Shown here one piece after another: positions 9,257-17,782 of a DNA stretch of 64,000 nucleotides. Numbering within the stretch: position 1 is the stretch's first letter; each line of letters opens with the position of its first letter. The position numbers and the translations under genes are program-made. The notes under the pieces are model-generated. The model searched no databases and had not been told where the DNA came from. It saw nothing but the letters and a program-made list of their open reading frames with translations. Where the stretch lies: positions 2,362,458 to 2,426,457 of the forward strand of contig NC_015152.1 in NCBI RefSeq assembly GCF_000190435.1, in the 5' to 3' direction. This DNA comes from Sphaerochaeta globosa str. Buddy. Lineage in GTDB: Bacteria; Spirochaetota; Spirochaetia; Sphaerochaetales; Sphaerochaetaceae.

Positions 9257-10039
9257 TTAAACTCCTCCAGCTATCCGCACATTCTCTCCGGTTATATAGC
9301 TGGCATCGTCGCTCATAAGAAAGGCGACAACACCTGGGATTTCCTTAATATCCCCTAACCTATGCATGGGAATTTCATTGACCATCTGATGCTCTACTAC
9401 TAAAGGGTCGCTATCGTAATAGGGAGAACCTGCCTGGGCTTGGAGTGCAACCTGACGGTCCCACATCACCCCGGGGCCCATAAAGGCCGGGCTGATAGCA
9501 TTCACCCGTATGCCATAAGGAGCCAAATCCTTGGCTGCAATCTTGGTCATCGAGATAATGGCCGCCTTACTCGAACCATAGGCAATCATATTGGGAGGAA
9601 CGCCTACTCCGGCCATGCTGGCGGTGTTTACGATACAACCCGATCCTTGCTTGACCATCACTTCCGATACTGAACGCAATACATGAAAAGCTCCTACGAG
9701 ATTGATGTTGATTACCTTGAAGAAATCATCCTGAGGATATGCATGAGTCTTCTTGAACAACCCTTGGTAGCCGGCGTTGTTGAACAGTAGGTCAATCTTT
9801 CCAAAGTCGGAGACCACTTGATTAACAGCTGTCTGTACGCTTTGTGCATCGGTTACATCACAACGATAGGAACGGGCTTCTCCCCCGATAGCCTCAACAG
9901 CTGCTTGAGTCGCATCGCTTGGGCGTACATCAAAAAGAGCCAAAATAGCCCCTTCCCGGGCAAACCGAAGCGCTACAGCCCTACCAATATCCCCGGCAGA
10001 GCCGGTTACCACCAATACGTTGTCAGCAAATCTCTTCAT
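9257..10039 (-). CDS. Short-chain dehydrogenase/reductase, 260 aa
   Basis: Classical SDR with a Rossmann fold that should oxidise or reduce a small alcohol/ketone with NAD(P). It has the cofactor loop TGSAGDIGRA near residue 13, the NNAGYQG strand, a catalytic Ser in NTASMAG and the YGSSK catalytic motif. I start at 10039 because AAGGAG lies 10 bases upstream and MKRFADNVLVVTG is a normal SDR N terminus; the open frame to 10120 adds unconserved residues. The 93-base gap behind the DMT permease gene may hold its own start signal. Substrate not identifiable. It could be the last gene of the TetR-headed unit. Confidence 0.9.
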   Translation of the reverse strand: MKRFADNVLVVTGSAGDIGRAVALRFAREGAILALFDVRPSDATQAAVEAIGGEARSYRCDVTDAQSVQTAVNQVVSDFGKIDLLFNNAGYQGLFKKTHAYPQDDFFKVININLVGAFHVLRSVSEVMVKQGSGCIVNTASMAGVGVPPNMIAYGSSKAAIISMTKIAAKDLAPYGIRVNAISPAFMGPGVMWDRQVALQAQAGSPYYDSDPLVVEHQMVNEIPMHRLGDIKEIPGVVAFLMSDDASYITGENVRIAGGV

Positions 10040-10132
10040 GTCTGAAAAGCTCCTTCTTATAGATGTCATCTGATAGTAACTATCGCACAACATCAAGAGC
10101 CGATGCATTTGGATATGCAAGAATCAGGAGAT

Positions 10133-11059
10133 TTACACTCCTTCCTTACGTAAGATTGCATGCTGCCTTGGTACCAGCCTCGCCCTATTGTTGAACAGAG
10201 CCACTCCAAAGAGAATCATCAAACCACCTATAATGGTTCCGGTATCGGGAATATCACCGATCAGGATGATCTCCAGCAACGTGGAGAGCAAGGGCGTGAC
10301 AAACATGAAGTTGGTAACATCACCGATTTGTTTGGCGATGGACAAGGCTTTTGTCCAGAGCAGAAAACCGATTGCACTGGGGAAGATTCCCATGAACAGG
10401 ACAGCCAAGAGTGATTGGACGGGAGCAGTCCTTACTTCCTCAATGGCTTGGGGTAGGAACAACAGGAACATGAAGGCAGAAGCTACTATGGTGTAGACCG
10501 TCGATTGCACGGGAGTATAGCGTTTGGTGGCAAAGCGTTGGATCAGGTTGTAGCCTGCAAAGCAGAGGGCGGCAATTATCATCCACGCCAAGCCCCACCC
10601 GATGGAGACTTCCCGCTGCCAGAGTGTGAGGACCAGAATTCCAGCAAACTCAAGGCACACGGCAATCCACCCAAGGTTTCCAAGTTTCTCCCTGAACAGC
10701 AGTGAGGCAAAGAAGGCTGTAAGGACGGGGACGGTTGCAGTTACAACGCTCGCCGTTGCTGCCGTGATGGTTGTCATCGCTACATTGAAGAATATCTGGT
10801 AGAAAAAGAAACCCAAGGCTCCCAACACCAGAAAGAGAGGAACATCCTTCAATGTAGGAAGCCCTATACGTTTGACCAATCCAATTACCACAAGAATAAC
10901 AGCAGCCGATCCATACCGCAGGAGGCCCAAAGGAAATGGCCCGATGTCCCGCACGGCGATGCGTGTGAATACAAAGCCCGTGGACCAAAGCATTACGGTA
11001 AGGAAAGCCAAGATCAGTGCACTGTTATTCGAGGTGTCGGATGATTGCTTCATGGGCAT
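10133..11059 (-). CDS. EamA/DMT-family transporter, 308 aa
   Basis: Inner-membrane permease of the drug/metabolite transporter superfamily. There are about ten hydrophobic segments in two EamA repeats, the first holding FTRIAVRDIGPFPLGLLRYG and the second the matching GYNLIQRFATKRY region. Family members export amino acids and related metabolites. I start at the ATG at 11059 because the frame-opening TTG at 11089 has no ribosome-binding site; AAAGG precedes the ATG. It follows livF after 57 bases with no terminator between, so it may be cotranscribed with the liv genes. Confidence 0.88.
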   Translation of the reverse strand: MPMKQSSDTSNNSALILAFLTVMLWSTGFVFTRIAVRDIGPFPLGLLRYGSAAVILVVIGLVKRIGLPTLKDVPLFLVLGALGFFFYQIFFNVAMTTITAATASVVTATVPVLTAFFASLLFREKLGNLGWIAVCLEFAGILVLTLWQREVSIGWGLAWMIIAALCFAGYNLIQRFATKRYTPVQSTVYTIVASAFMFLLFLPQAIEEVRTAPVQSLLAVLFMGIFPSAIGFLLWTKALSIAKQIGDVTNFMFVTPLLSTLLEIILIGDIPDTGTIIGGLMILFGVALFNNRARLVPRQHAILRKEGV

Positions 11060-11116
11060 CAAGGTACGCCTTTGGTAGGCAATAATCAAGAATGAGAAGG
11101 AGGTAAAAGCTCGGAA

Positions 11117-11845
11117 TCATTTGCAATCCATTGGTTTTCGCTTACCCCCCAAGTAGGCTTCAGCGACCTTTGAATCTGAAAGCAAGGCAAGACCTTTCCC
11201 CTCCAGAATGACTCTACCATTCTCAATCACATACCCATAATCACTCATACAAAGCGACTTGTTCGCATTCTGCTCCACAAGAAGAATAGTTGTACCGCTC
11301 TCTTTGATTTGCTTAATAGTCTCAAAAACTTCGCGAACAATAATTGGTGCCAATCCCAACGATGGCTCATCAAGCATCAGAAGTCGCGGTCCACCCATCA
11401 AGGCCCTGCAGATAACCAGCATTTGCTGCTCACCTCCGGACAGCGTACCCGCATCTTGGTCTTTTCGTTCTTTCAGCCGAGGGAAAAGTGCATACTGACG
11501 TGCCAATAATTGCGGGAGCTGTTTTCTGTCGGTTATGGTATAGGCACCTACCAATAAGTTCTCCTCAACAGTAAGCCCTGCAAAGACTTTTCTTCCTTCT
11601 GGTACTTGTACGATGCCTTTTCTTACCACCTGGTTACTCTTTAAGGGAAGTTGTTTTCCATCAAACTGTATTGAGCCTTTATAAGGGACCATCGCAGAGA
11701 TAGCATTAATAATCGTAGTTTTTCCTGCACCATTGGAACCAATAATCGAAGTGATAGTCCCTTCTTGAATTTGCATCGTTATTGCATGTAAGGCTTCGAC
11801 CATTCCATAGGCCACGGTAACATCATGAATCTCAAGCAGTGCCAT
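11117..11845 (-). CDS. livF: Branched-chain amino acid-type ABC transporter ATPase LivF
   Basis: One of two cytoplasmic ATPases of a HAAT-family importer. Walker A is GSNGAGKTT, the signature is LSGGEQQML and Walker B is LLMLDEPSLGLAP, with the PEGRKVFAGLTVEENLLVGA block typical of LivF. The length of 242 aa is usual. It lies 2 bases after livG. The substrate need not be a branched-chain amino acid: the binding protein and the co-encoded hydrolase and lyase suggest an amide-linked or acyl compound. Confidence 0.93.
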   Translation of the reverse strand: MALLEIHDVTVAYGMVEALHAITMQIQEGTITSIIGSNGAGKTTIINAISAMVPYKGSIQFDGKQLPLKSNQVVRKGIVQVPEGRKVFAGLTVEENLLVGAYTITDRKQLPQLLARQYALFPRLKERKDQDAGTLSGGEQQMLVICRALMGGPRLLMLDEPSLGLAPIIVREVFETIKQIKESGTTILLVEQNANKSLCMSDYGYVIENGRVILEGKGLALLSDSKVAEAYLGGKRKPMDCK

Positions 11846-11847
11846 GG

Positions 11848-12621
11848 TTATTCCTCCTCACCCAAGTATGCAGAAAGAACTGCTTCATTTGTCTGGATTT
11901 CTGTAGGGGTTCCTTCAGCAATGGTAGTACCAAAATTCTGAACGTACAGGTACTGGCAGAGATTCATGATGAGATCCATCCTATGCTCAATCACCAAAAT
12001 GGCAATCTGTGGATACAATCCCTTGATTTGTTGAATAAAATCTATCAGTTCAAATACCTCTTCAGGATTCAATCCGGCAGCAGGCTCATCCAGAAGCAAG
12101 ACACTGGGCTCACAAACCAAAGCCCTGGCAATCTCCACTCTCCGTTGCAGTCCATATGCCAAATTCGCAGGACGAAGGGATGCATATTGTTCAAGGTTCA
12201 AAACTTCCAGACATTTCGAAGCTCGTTCAGTTGTCAATTTTTCTTGTTTGAACCTTCGAGGAAGGAGAAACATAGCTTCGAAGAAGGAGTATTTTCCTGC
12301 ATAATCCAAGGATACCTTCACATTCTCCAAAACTGAAAGACCACTGAACAGGCGAATATTTTGAAAGGTACGAGCCAATCCCATTCTTGCTACGGTAACT
12401 TGGTCCTTGGCATCTATACATTGGCCCTTGAACAGGATGCTTCCAGCATCCTGTTGATAGATGCGGGAAAGTACATTGAAGATAGTAGTTTTACCTGCAC
12501 CATTAGGTCCAATAATCCCTCGAATTTCTCCTGGATTCAAGGACATGGAGAATGTATCAACTGCTTTTACGCCTCCAAATGACATACACACATCGGTACA
12601 CTTCAGAACGAGTTCAGCCAT
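11848..12621 (-). CDS. livG: Branched-chain amino acid-type ABC transporter ATPase LivG
   Basis: Second ATPase of the importer. Walker A is GPNGAGKTTIFNV. The signature LAYGLQRRVEIARAL is the usual LSYG(Q)RR LivG variant with Ala for Ser. Walker B is LLLDEPAAGLNPEE. The length of 257 aa is normal. The start overlaps the end of livM by 8 bases, so the two are translationally coupled. Confidence 0.93.
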   Translation of the reverse strand: MAELVLKCTDVCMSFGGVKAVDTFSMSLNPGEIRGIIGPNGAGKTTIFNVLSRIYQQDAGSILFKGQCIDAKDQVTVARMGLARTFQNIRLFSGLSVLENVKVSLDYAGKYSFFEAMFLLPRRFKQEKLTTERASKCLEVLNLEQYASLRPANLAYGLQRRVEIARALVCEPSVLLLDEPAAGLNPEEVFELIDFIQQIKGLYPQIAILVIEHRMDLIMNLCQYLYVQNFGTTIAEGTPTEIQTNEAVLSAYLGEEE

Positions 12622-13510
12622 TGTTGCTCTCCTTCCGGTTTCTTATGACAAAGCGTTTAATGGCTCGAAGTGAGAGCTCATACTCGCCAAACACACCACT
12701 TGGCCTAAAATTGATTATGAGAAGAATCAGTACACAGTATATGATCGTCCGGTACTCCTGAAGGCTCTGCCCGAAAAGCGTCACAGTCCTGAAAAGTTCG
12801 GGTAATAATTTCAGAAGAGCACCTGCAAAAACTGCTCCAGTAATTGAATTAGTGCCTCCGAAGAAAAGGAAAATCTGCATTTCCGCAGAAAGATTCCAAC
12901 CAAAGGAATCAGGCAGGATAACACGATTTTTCAAACCATAGAGAATTCCGGCAATACCCGCGATTGCAGAAGCAAGCACATACATACGCAGTTTCAAGCG
13001 GTAAACGTCAATCCCGAAACTTTTTGCAGCAATTTCGTCAGTTTTTAGAGCGATGCACATTCTGCCGAACCTAGAATACTTTAGGTTGCGAACACAGAAC
13101 ACTACCAAGGCAGTAATTCCAAGAATCACCCAGACAAGATGATTCACCTTCGGAATTCTGGAATACCCGATTGAACCATTTGTATACCGTTCCAAAAGTA
13201 CGATGGTGGCTGTAATCATCTGTCCAAATCCCATGGTAATTAATGCGAAATAGTCTTTTCTTAACTTGAGGGTAGGAACGCTTATGACATACGCACACAA
13301 GGCACTTAATCCGATACCAGCGACAGATGTTACGAATATAGGCAGGTTGAACATTCGTGCAAGAATGAAGGTAACGTAAGACCCGATTGCCAAATATGCT
13401 GCTTGCCCTAAAGAAAACATTCCTGCCAAGGAAGTAATTGCAAATACACCGGTTACACCGATGATTGAGATACAGGAGTTCATGATTAATCCAAGTTGAT
13501 AACTGCTCAT
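12614..13510 (-). CDS. livM: Branched-chain amino acid-type ABC permease LivM
   Basis: Inner-membrane permease of the HAAT importer, 298 aa with about nine hydrophobic segments. It has the LivM-type GMFSLGQAAYLAIGSYV near the N terminus and the coupling-loop region RMCIALKTDEIAAKSFGID, which contacts the ATPases. It ends with FRPSGVFGEYEL, the usual family C-terminal motif. It overlaps livG by 8 bases and starts 9 bases after livH. Confidence 0.92.
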   Translation of the reverse strand: MSSYQLGLIMNSCISIIGVTGVFAITSLAGMFSLGQAAYLAIGSYVTFILARMFNLPIFVTSVAGIGLSALCAYVISVPTLKLRKDYFALITMGFGQMITATIVLLERYTNGSIGYSRIPKVNHLVWVILGITALVVFCVRNLKYSRFGRMCIALKTDEIAAKSFGIDVYRLKLRMYVLASAIAGIAGILYGLKNRVILPDSFGWNLSAEMQIFLFFGGTNSITGAVFAGALLKLLPELFRTVTLFGQSLQEYRTIIYCVLILLIINFRPSGVFGEYELSLRAIKRFVIRNRKESNNG

Positions 13511-13519
13511 CTCTTTCTC

Positions 13520-14401
13520 CTATACCTTTTCCTTAGCGAATTTTCCGGCAATACCCTGTGGCCTGATAAACAAGAAAAGCAACATCAAAATGAATAACAT
13601 AACCGGAGCAGAAAAAGCCCCAAAGAAATACGTCCAGAAAATCTCAAGTACACCAAGAAGAACAGCAGCTGCAATTGCTCCTCCTAGACTGCCTAGGCCG
13701 CCAATTACACTGGCAATAAAGCCCTTGATCATCATAGTCTGTCCTAAATCTGGATATACTGAATATTTTGCACCCAGCAGGACGCCGCTCACTCCTGCTA
13801 GAAAACCTGCGATAATAAAAACCATCACAACCACAACCCCACTATTTATTCCCATCAACCTACTGGTGTCGGCATTGATCGCAACGGCTCGGATTGCCAG
13901 TCCCATCTTGGTTTTTGTAATTACTAGTATCATCAGCATCAAAATCAAAAGAGAAATTGCCATGATCATCGTGTCCATGGTTGAAACCCGCAGAGACCCG
14001 ATCATAAAAAAGTTGCTTGAGAAAATATTTGGATAGGCATAGGGATTTTTGCTGTAGCCGATATTGAGAATCTGTTCGATGATTATGGAAATCGTCAAGG
14101 AGGAGAGAAAATAATAGATGTTCGGACTCTTGTTTTTTCGTATGCTCCGATAAGCAATCAAATCCAGCAACAGTGCGATACCCATTCCACAAAGCCCTGT
14201 AAACAGTATAGTCACGAGTATGGAGGGTGCTGGGTCGAACGATCGCTGGAAAAAAAATCCAATATATGCACACGCGCTTATCATCCCACCATGAGCAAAG
14301 TTACTGAATTTAAGGACACTGAAGACTACCGCAAACCCTACGGCAATCAAAGCGTACACAGCTCCAAGGGAAATTCCATTAATCAAAAGTTGCGCTACCA
14401 T
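13520..14401 (-). CDS. livH: Branched-chain amino acid-type ABC permease LivH
   Basis: Partner permease of LivM, 293 aa and strongly hydrophobic. It begins with the LivH pattern LLINGISLGAVYALIAVG and has the coupling-loop segment GLAIRAVAINADTSRLMGI and a C-terminal LFIRPQGIAG. It follows the binding-protein gene after 60 bases that contain a 9-bp stem-loop, suggesting lower expression than livJ. Confidence 0.92.
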   Translation of the reverse strand: MVAQLLINGISLGAVYALIAVGFAVVFSVLKFSNFAHGGMISACAYIGFFFQRSFDPAPSILVTILFTGLCGMGIALLLDLIAYRSIRKNKSPNIYYFLSSLTISIIIEQILNIGYSKNPYAYPNIFSSNFFMIGSLRVSTMDTMIMAISLLILMLMILVITKTKMGLAIRAVAINADTSRLMGINSGVVVVMVFIIAGFLAGVSGVLLGAKYSVYPDLGQTMMIKGFIASVIGGLGSLGGAIAAAVLLGVLEIFWTYFFGAFSAPVMLFILMLLFLFIRPQGIAGKFAKEKV

Positions 14402-14418
14402 GGATAGTTCCTTATGCA

Positions 14419-14441
14419 GGAGGACGGATTTCCCGTCCTCC
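14419..14441 (-). promoter_or_regulatory. Intercistronic stem-loop between livJ and livH
   Basis: A perfect 9-bp stem (GGAGGACGG / CCGTCCTCC, loop of 5) lies between the binding-protein stop and the livH start. No T-run follows in the direction of transcription, so it is more likely an mRNA-stabilising or attenuating structure than a full terminator. Confidence 0.6.
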
Positions 14442-14461
14442 CAGCCAAACTTGACAAATAC

Positions 14462-15646
14462 TTAATTTACCTTAATGAAATCAACAATTCTAAGACTCAA
14501 CTTCTCATCATAATCAGCAATGTACATTCCCATGTTGCTGGGTCGATGAGTTGCAGGATCAATGGTAATGGTTGAACCGCTGCTGAGCATTACATTGTCT
14601 GTCTTACGCAGAAGATCAGCAACTTCTTTTCCATCAGTCGGGTCCTTTGCCATGCGCATTGCTTGGGCCAATACTTGAACCGCATCCCAACCAAAGCCAA
14701 CATTTGCAGCTGGGGCTGCCGTGCCGGTCTCTTTCATGTGCTTGGTTACCAGCTCGTTGATATTCCCTACATTTGAATTGAGCATGTCATAGTTCTGTAA
14801 GAAATAGACGTCATTTACCTTATTCTTTACCATCGTAGCAAAGGGAAGGGACAAGGTATTTGCACCAATGATGGCACCCTTGAAGCCGGCATCGCGCAAT
14901 GCATCATAACTGGTAACATTCTGCGGCAGATAATCACAGAGGAACACAACATCAGGTTTAGCTGCCACTATCTTTATAGCCTGTGCGCTGTAATCCTTAT
15001 CTGTCCATGAGAAGGTCTGCTCACTTACTACCTTTCCACCATTAGCATTCATGTATTGGACAAAAGGAGCAGCTTGGCTTTTTGCAAAGGCATTACCAGG
15101 GTTGTACAGTGTAGCCGCGGTTTTTGCACCAAGCTTCGTCAAGGCATATTCGGCCATGCAGTAACTTTGGATCGCACTACTGGGCTCTGCAAGGAACATA
15201 TAGGGGTAAGGTTTACCCGTATCAGGATTGGTGGTACAGACTTCATCCATGAAATGGCCAACGATGGGAATACTATCTTCTTCGGAAAGCTCTACCCATG
15301 CGGCAGCCGGATTGGACAGAGGAGGCCCGATAATGGCTGCAACGCCAACCTCATCAACAAGCTTGCGATAGGCCATCACGCCCTCGGCAGCATCGTTTTT
15401 ACAGTCCATGGTAGTAATCTCGAGCATACGCCCATTGATGCCGCCTTTCTCGTTAATGACCTTTACAGCATATTCGGCACCCCATGCATTGGGTTGGCCG
15501 GCTGTAGAAGCTCCACCACTCAGATCTTGGATACTTCCGATTTTTATAGGTCCTTCACCTTTCAGGCTACTCTGTTCAGTTGCTCCTCCAGCAAAAACAG
15601 AAAATGTAAGGCCCAATAGAAGCATGAAAACAATAAGCTTCTTCAT
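14462..15646 (-). CDS. livJ: Periplasmic substrate-binding protein LivJ-type
   Basis: Extracytoplasmic binding protein (Peripla_BP_6 fold, 394 aa) that delivers ligand to LivHMGF. The N terminus is a signal peptide (MKK plus a hydrophobic stretch ending FSVFAGG); there is no lipobox Cys, so it should be soluble in the periplasm. Mature sequence starts PIKIGSIQDLSGGASTAG, with the GGINGRMLEI block usual for the family. A strong AAGGAGGAGA site precedes the ATG. Stem-loops flank the gene on both sides. The ligand cannot be told from the sequence. Confidence 0.92.
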   Translation of the reverse strand: MKKLIVFMLLLGLTFSVFAGGATEQSSLKGEGPIKIGSIQDLSGGASTAGQPNAWGAEYAVKVINEKGGINGRMLEITTMDCKNDAAEGVMAYRKLVDEVGVAAIIGPPLSNPAAAWVELSEEDSIPIVGHFMDEVCTTNPDTGKPYPYMFLAEPSSAIQSYCMAEYALTKLGAKTAATLYNPGNAFAKSQAAPFVQYMNANGGKVVSEQTFSWTDKDYSAQAIKIVAAKPDVVFLCDYLPQNVTSYDALRDAGFKGAIIGANTLSLPFATMVKNKVNDVYFLQNYDMLNSNVGNINELVTKHMKETGTAAPAANVGFGWDAVQVLAQAMRMAKDPTDGKEVADLLRKTDNVMLSSGSTITIDPATHRPSNMGMYIADYDEKLSLRIVDFIKVN

Positions 15647-15670
15647 TTTTTCTCCTCCTTAGTATTACAA

Positions 15671-15686
15671 ATCAGCTAACGCTGAT
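15671..15686 (-). promoter_or_regulatory. Small stem-loop ahead of livJ
   Basis: ATCAGC and GCTGAT arms with a 4-base loop lie in the 52-base gap between the DapA-like gene and livJ. Together with the 9-bp stem behind livJ it could delimit a stable livJ mRNA segment. The stem is short. Confidence 0.35.
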
Positions 15687-15698
15687 ATAGAGACACAG

Positions 15699-16766
15699 CT
15701 ACAAATCTCTCTTCCAATGCGGGAGATTTTCCAGAATAAAGGAATCATCAATAAGCTTGGGATAACTTCTGATCACCCGATCAAGCTCTTCACTTTGCCC
15801 TGGTGATAGATCTTCCTCACTATCGAGGCAATATCGATTCTTGAATATTCCCTGCCTTCGAAGCACCTCATGAATGCCGGGAATGCATCCCTTGAACGCA
15901 TGATGCGGATCAAAAACCGCTGCGTTCATATCAGTCACCGCTGCTGCAAGATGGATAATCGAAGCATCAATGCAACCTTCATCCACCGCATTTCCCAGCA
16001 GTTTATGCAACTCAACAGCTTTCTTCGTCCAGATACACCAATGCCCAAGCAGTCCTCCGGAGAATCGAACTGAACGCTTGCCTTCAGGTGTTTCAAATGT
16101 AAAAACATCCATGAGATCATGAACGATGTTATCGTCATTACCGGTATAAAGTGCTATCTGTTTGTGCCGGGAGGAACATGCAACAGCGCGTACTACATCG
16201 AGCGTGGTATATCGGTTGAAACTTGCGCACTTAATTGCAACCAGGTTTGGAATCTCACACAGTTTCTGCCAATATTCATAGGAAAACACGCGTCCGCCGA
16301 CAGCGGTCTGAAGATAAAACCCTATGACAGGAATTACCGAGGCTACTTGTATTGTCCGCTCAATTAGAGATTCCTCGGAAAGGTGATTCAATCCACCAGG
16401 GCTTAACAATACCGCGTCATAGCCAAGAGACTTCGCCAATCGAGCTTCCTGAAGGGCTTGCTCGATTGGTCCGCATACACCACATACACGCACGATACAA
16501 GTGTTGTTGGCCGCCTCAAAGCGAGCTATCTCATCAATGATCAACGAAATGACTGGTTCAAACAGATGTATCTCGGGATCTCGAATGCTGAATTGGGTAC
16601 TGTGGACTGCTGTGGCAATACCACCTACTCCACAAGCAAGATAGTAACGCATCAACAATCGCTGAGTTTTCTCATCGAACATCCTTGCATCATCCAGTGC
16701 AAGCGGTGTTGCTGGAATTACCGTACCCTTGGCAAGAATTCTTAACGCTGCTTGATGGTCATGCAT
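15699..16766 (-). CDS. Dihydrodipicolinate synthase/N-acetylneuraminate lyase family protein
   Basis: Class I aldolase-type TIM barrel, 355 aa (family usually about 300). The Schiff-base lysine is in NLVAIKCASFNRY and the preceding strand is PVIGFYLQTAVGG. The usual YNxP motif is replaced by FYLQTA, so the substrate differs from that of DapA or NanA. The phosphate/carboxylate loop near the N terminus reads GVGGIATAVHSTQF rather than GTTGE. Its ATG overlaps the upstream stop (TAATG), giving tight coupling to the epimerase-like protein. The reaction is probably cleavage or condensation of a 2-oxo acid, but the compound is unknown. Confidence 0.82.
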   Translation of the reverse strand: MHDHQAALRILAKGTVIPATPLALDDARMFDEKTQRLLMRYYLACGVGGIATAVHSTQFSIRDPEIHLFEPVISLIIDEIARFEAANNTCIVRVCGVCGPIEQALQEARLAKSLGYDAVLLSPGGLNHLSEESLIERTIQVASVIPVIGFYLQTAVGGRVFSYEYWQKLCEIPNLVAIKCASFNRYTTLDVVRAVACSSRHKQIALYTGNDDNIVHDLMDVFTFETPEGKRSVRFSGGLLGHWCIWTKKAVELHKLLGNAVDEGCIDASIIHLAAAVTDMNAAVFDPHHAFKGCIPGIHEVLRRQGIFKNRYCLDSEEDLSPGQSEELDRVIRSYPKLIDDSFILENLPHWKRDL

Positions 16767-17782
16767 TAGTAACTCCCCTTCCTTTCCTCAAAATGCGTCG
16801 GCATGTTCAAATCATGGCCGCCTGCGAGTATCCATTCAGCTTGCCATGCAATCATGGTATCGAGGCTGACATGAGGATACCCAAATACACTATGGGCTTT
16901 TGATGCATTTATAAGATATGCATCACCATTCTCTTCTCCGGTAAAGATCGGGTCCTTTCCAAACAGGACACCGAGCTTCTTCGCAGTCTCTTTGACCCCT
17001 ACCAACTCGGGACCTGTAGCATTAAGAATCACGGGAGGATTGTCGGCAAGAAGCAAGGACCTAATAGCATACTCATTGGCGTCTGCCTGCCAAATACAGT
17101 TGAAACAACCATTACCTAAATCAAGGGGAATCTGATTATAAACCTTGCGGGCAATGTCACTTATTACGCCATACTCAAGAGCAATCGCATAACTCAATCT
17201 ATAAATCAGTACCTTCGTACCACAGGTTTTTGCGTAATATTCAAAAATCCGCTCTCTAGCAAGACAGCTTTGGGGATACTCTCCAAGGGGTCTACAAGGC
17301 GTGCTCTCGCTCGCACCTCCGCTGGAAGCCGTTACCAATGGATAGATATTCCCTGAAGAGAACACAACAAACCGTGACTTCTTGAAACGCTCACAAACCA
17401 ACGTGGGGACTACTGCATTCATTCCCCATGTTTGCCATTCATTTCCATCCGTACCAAATTTCCTGCCTGCCATAAAGATGATATTCTCAACCTCAGGCAA
17501 AGCTTGTAGATCATCTTTTTTCTGCAAATCACAAGAGAGAACAACTACGCCTTCCCTTTCCAGTTGAGAACGTTTCTCCTGGTTGGTAAACCGAGAAACC
17601 GCATATACCTTTTTATCAAGCTTGGCTTCATTGATAGCATGCTGGGCCATGAGGCAAACAGAAGGTCCCATCTTGCCTCCAGCACCCAATATCATAATGT
17701 CACCCTTCATACTCTTTATGTCCTCAACTAGACGAGTGGAAGGCTTAGTTAAAAGCTTCTCCAAAGATACTTGATCCCACAT
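16766..17782 (-). CDS. NAD(P)-dependent epimerase/dehydratase family protein
   Basis: Extended-SDR Rossmann protein, 338 aa. The dinucleotide-binding loop is MILGAGGKMGPS near residue 30, followed by the strand VVVLSCDLQKKDDLQALP and the acidic-region VENIIFMAGRKFG. The expected YxxxK is not clear: the sequence around the active site reads VFSSGNIYPL and later GEYPQSCLARE. It is coupled to both neighbours by TAATG overlaps. It should reduce, oxidise or epimerise an intermediate of the same pathway; the substrate is not recognised. Confidence 0.8.
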   Translation of the reverse strand: MWDQVSLEKLLTKPSTRLVEDIKSMKGDIMILGAGGKMGPSVCLMAQHAINEAKLDKKVYAVSRFTNQEKRSQLEREGVVVLSCDLQKKDDLQALPEVENIIFMAGRKFGTDGNEWQTWGMNAVVPTLVCERFKKSRFVVFSSGNIYPLVTASSGGASESTPCRPLGEYPQSCLARERIFEYYAKTCGTKVLIYRLSYAIALEYGVISDIARKVYNQIPLDLGNGCFNCIWQADANEYAIRSLLLADNPPVILNATGPELVGVKETAKKLGVLFGKDPIFTGEENGDAYLINASKAHSVFGYPHVSLDTMIAWQAEWILAGGHDLNMPTHFEERKGSY

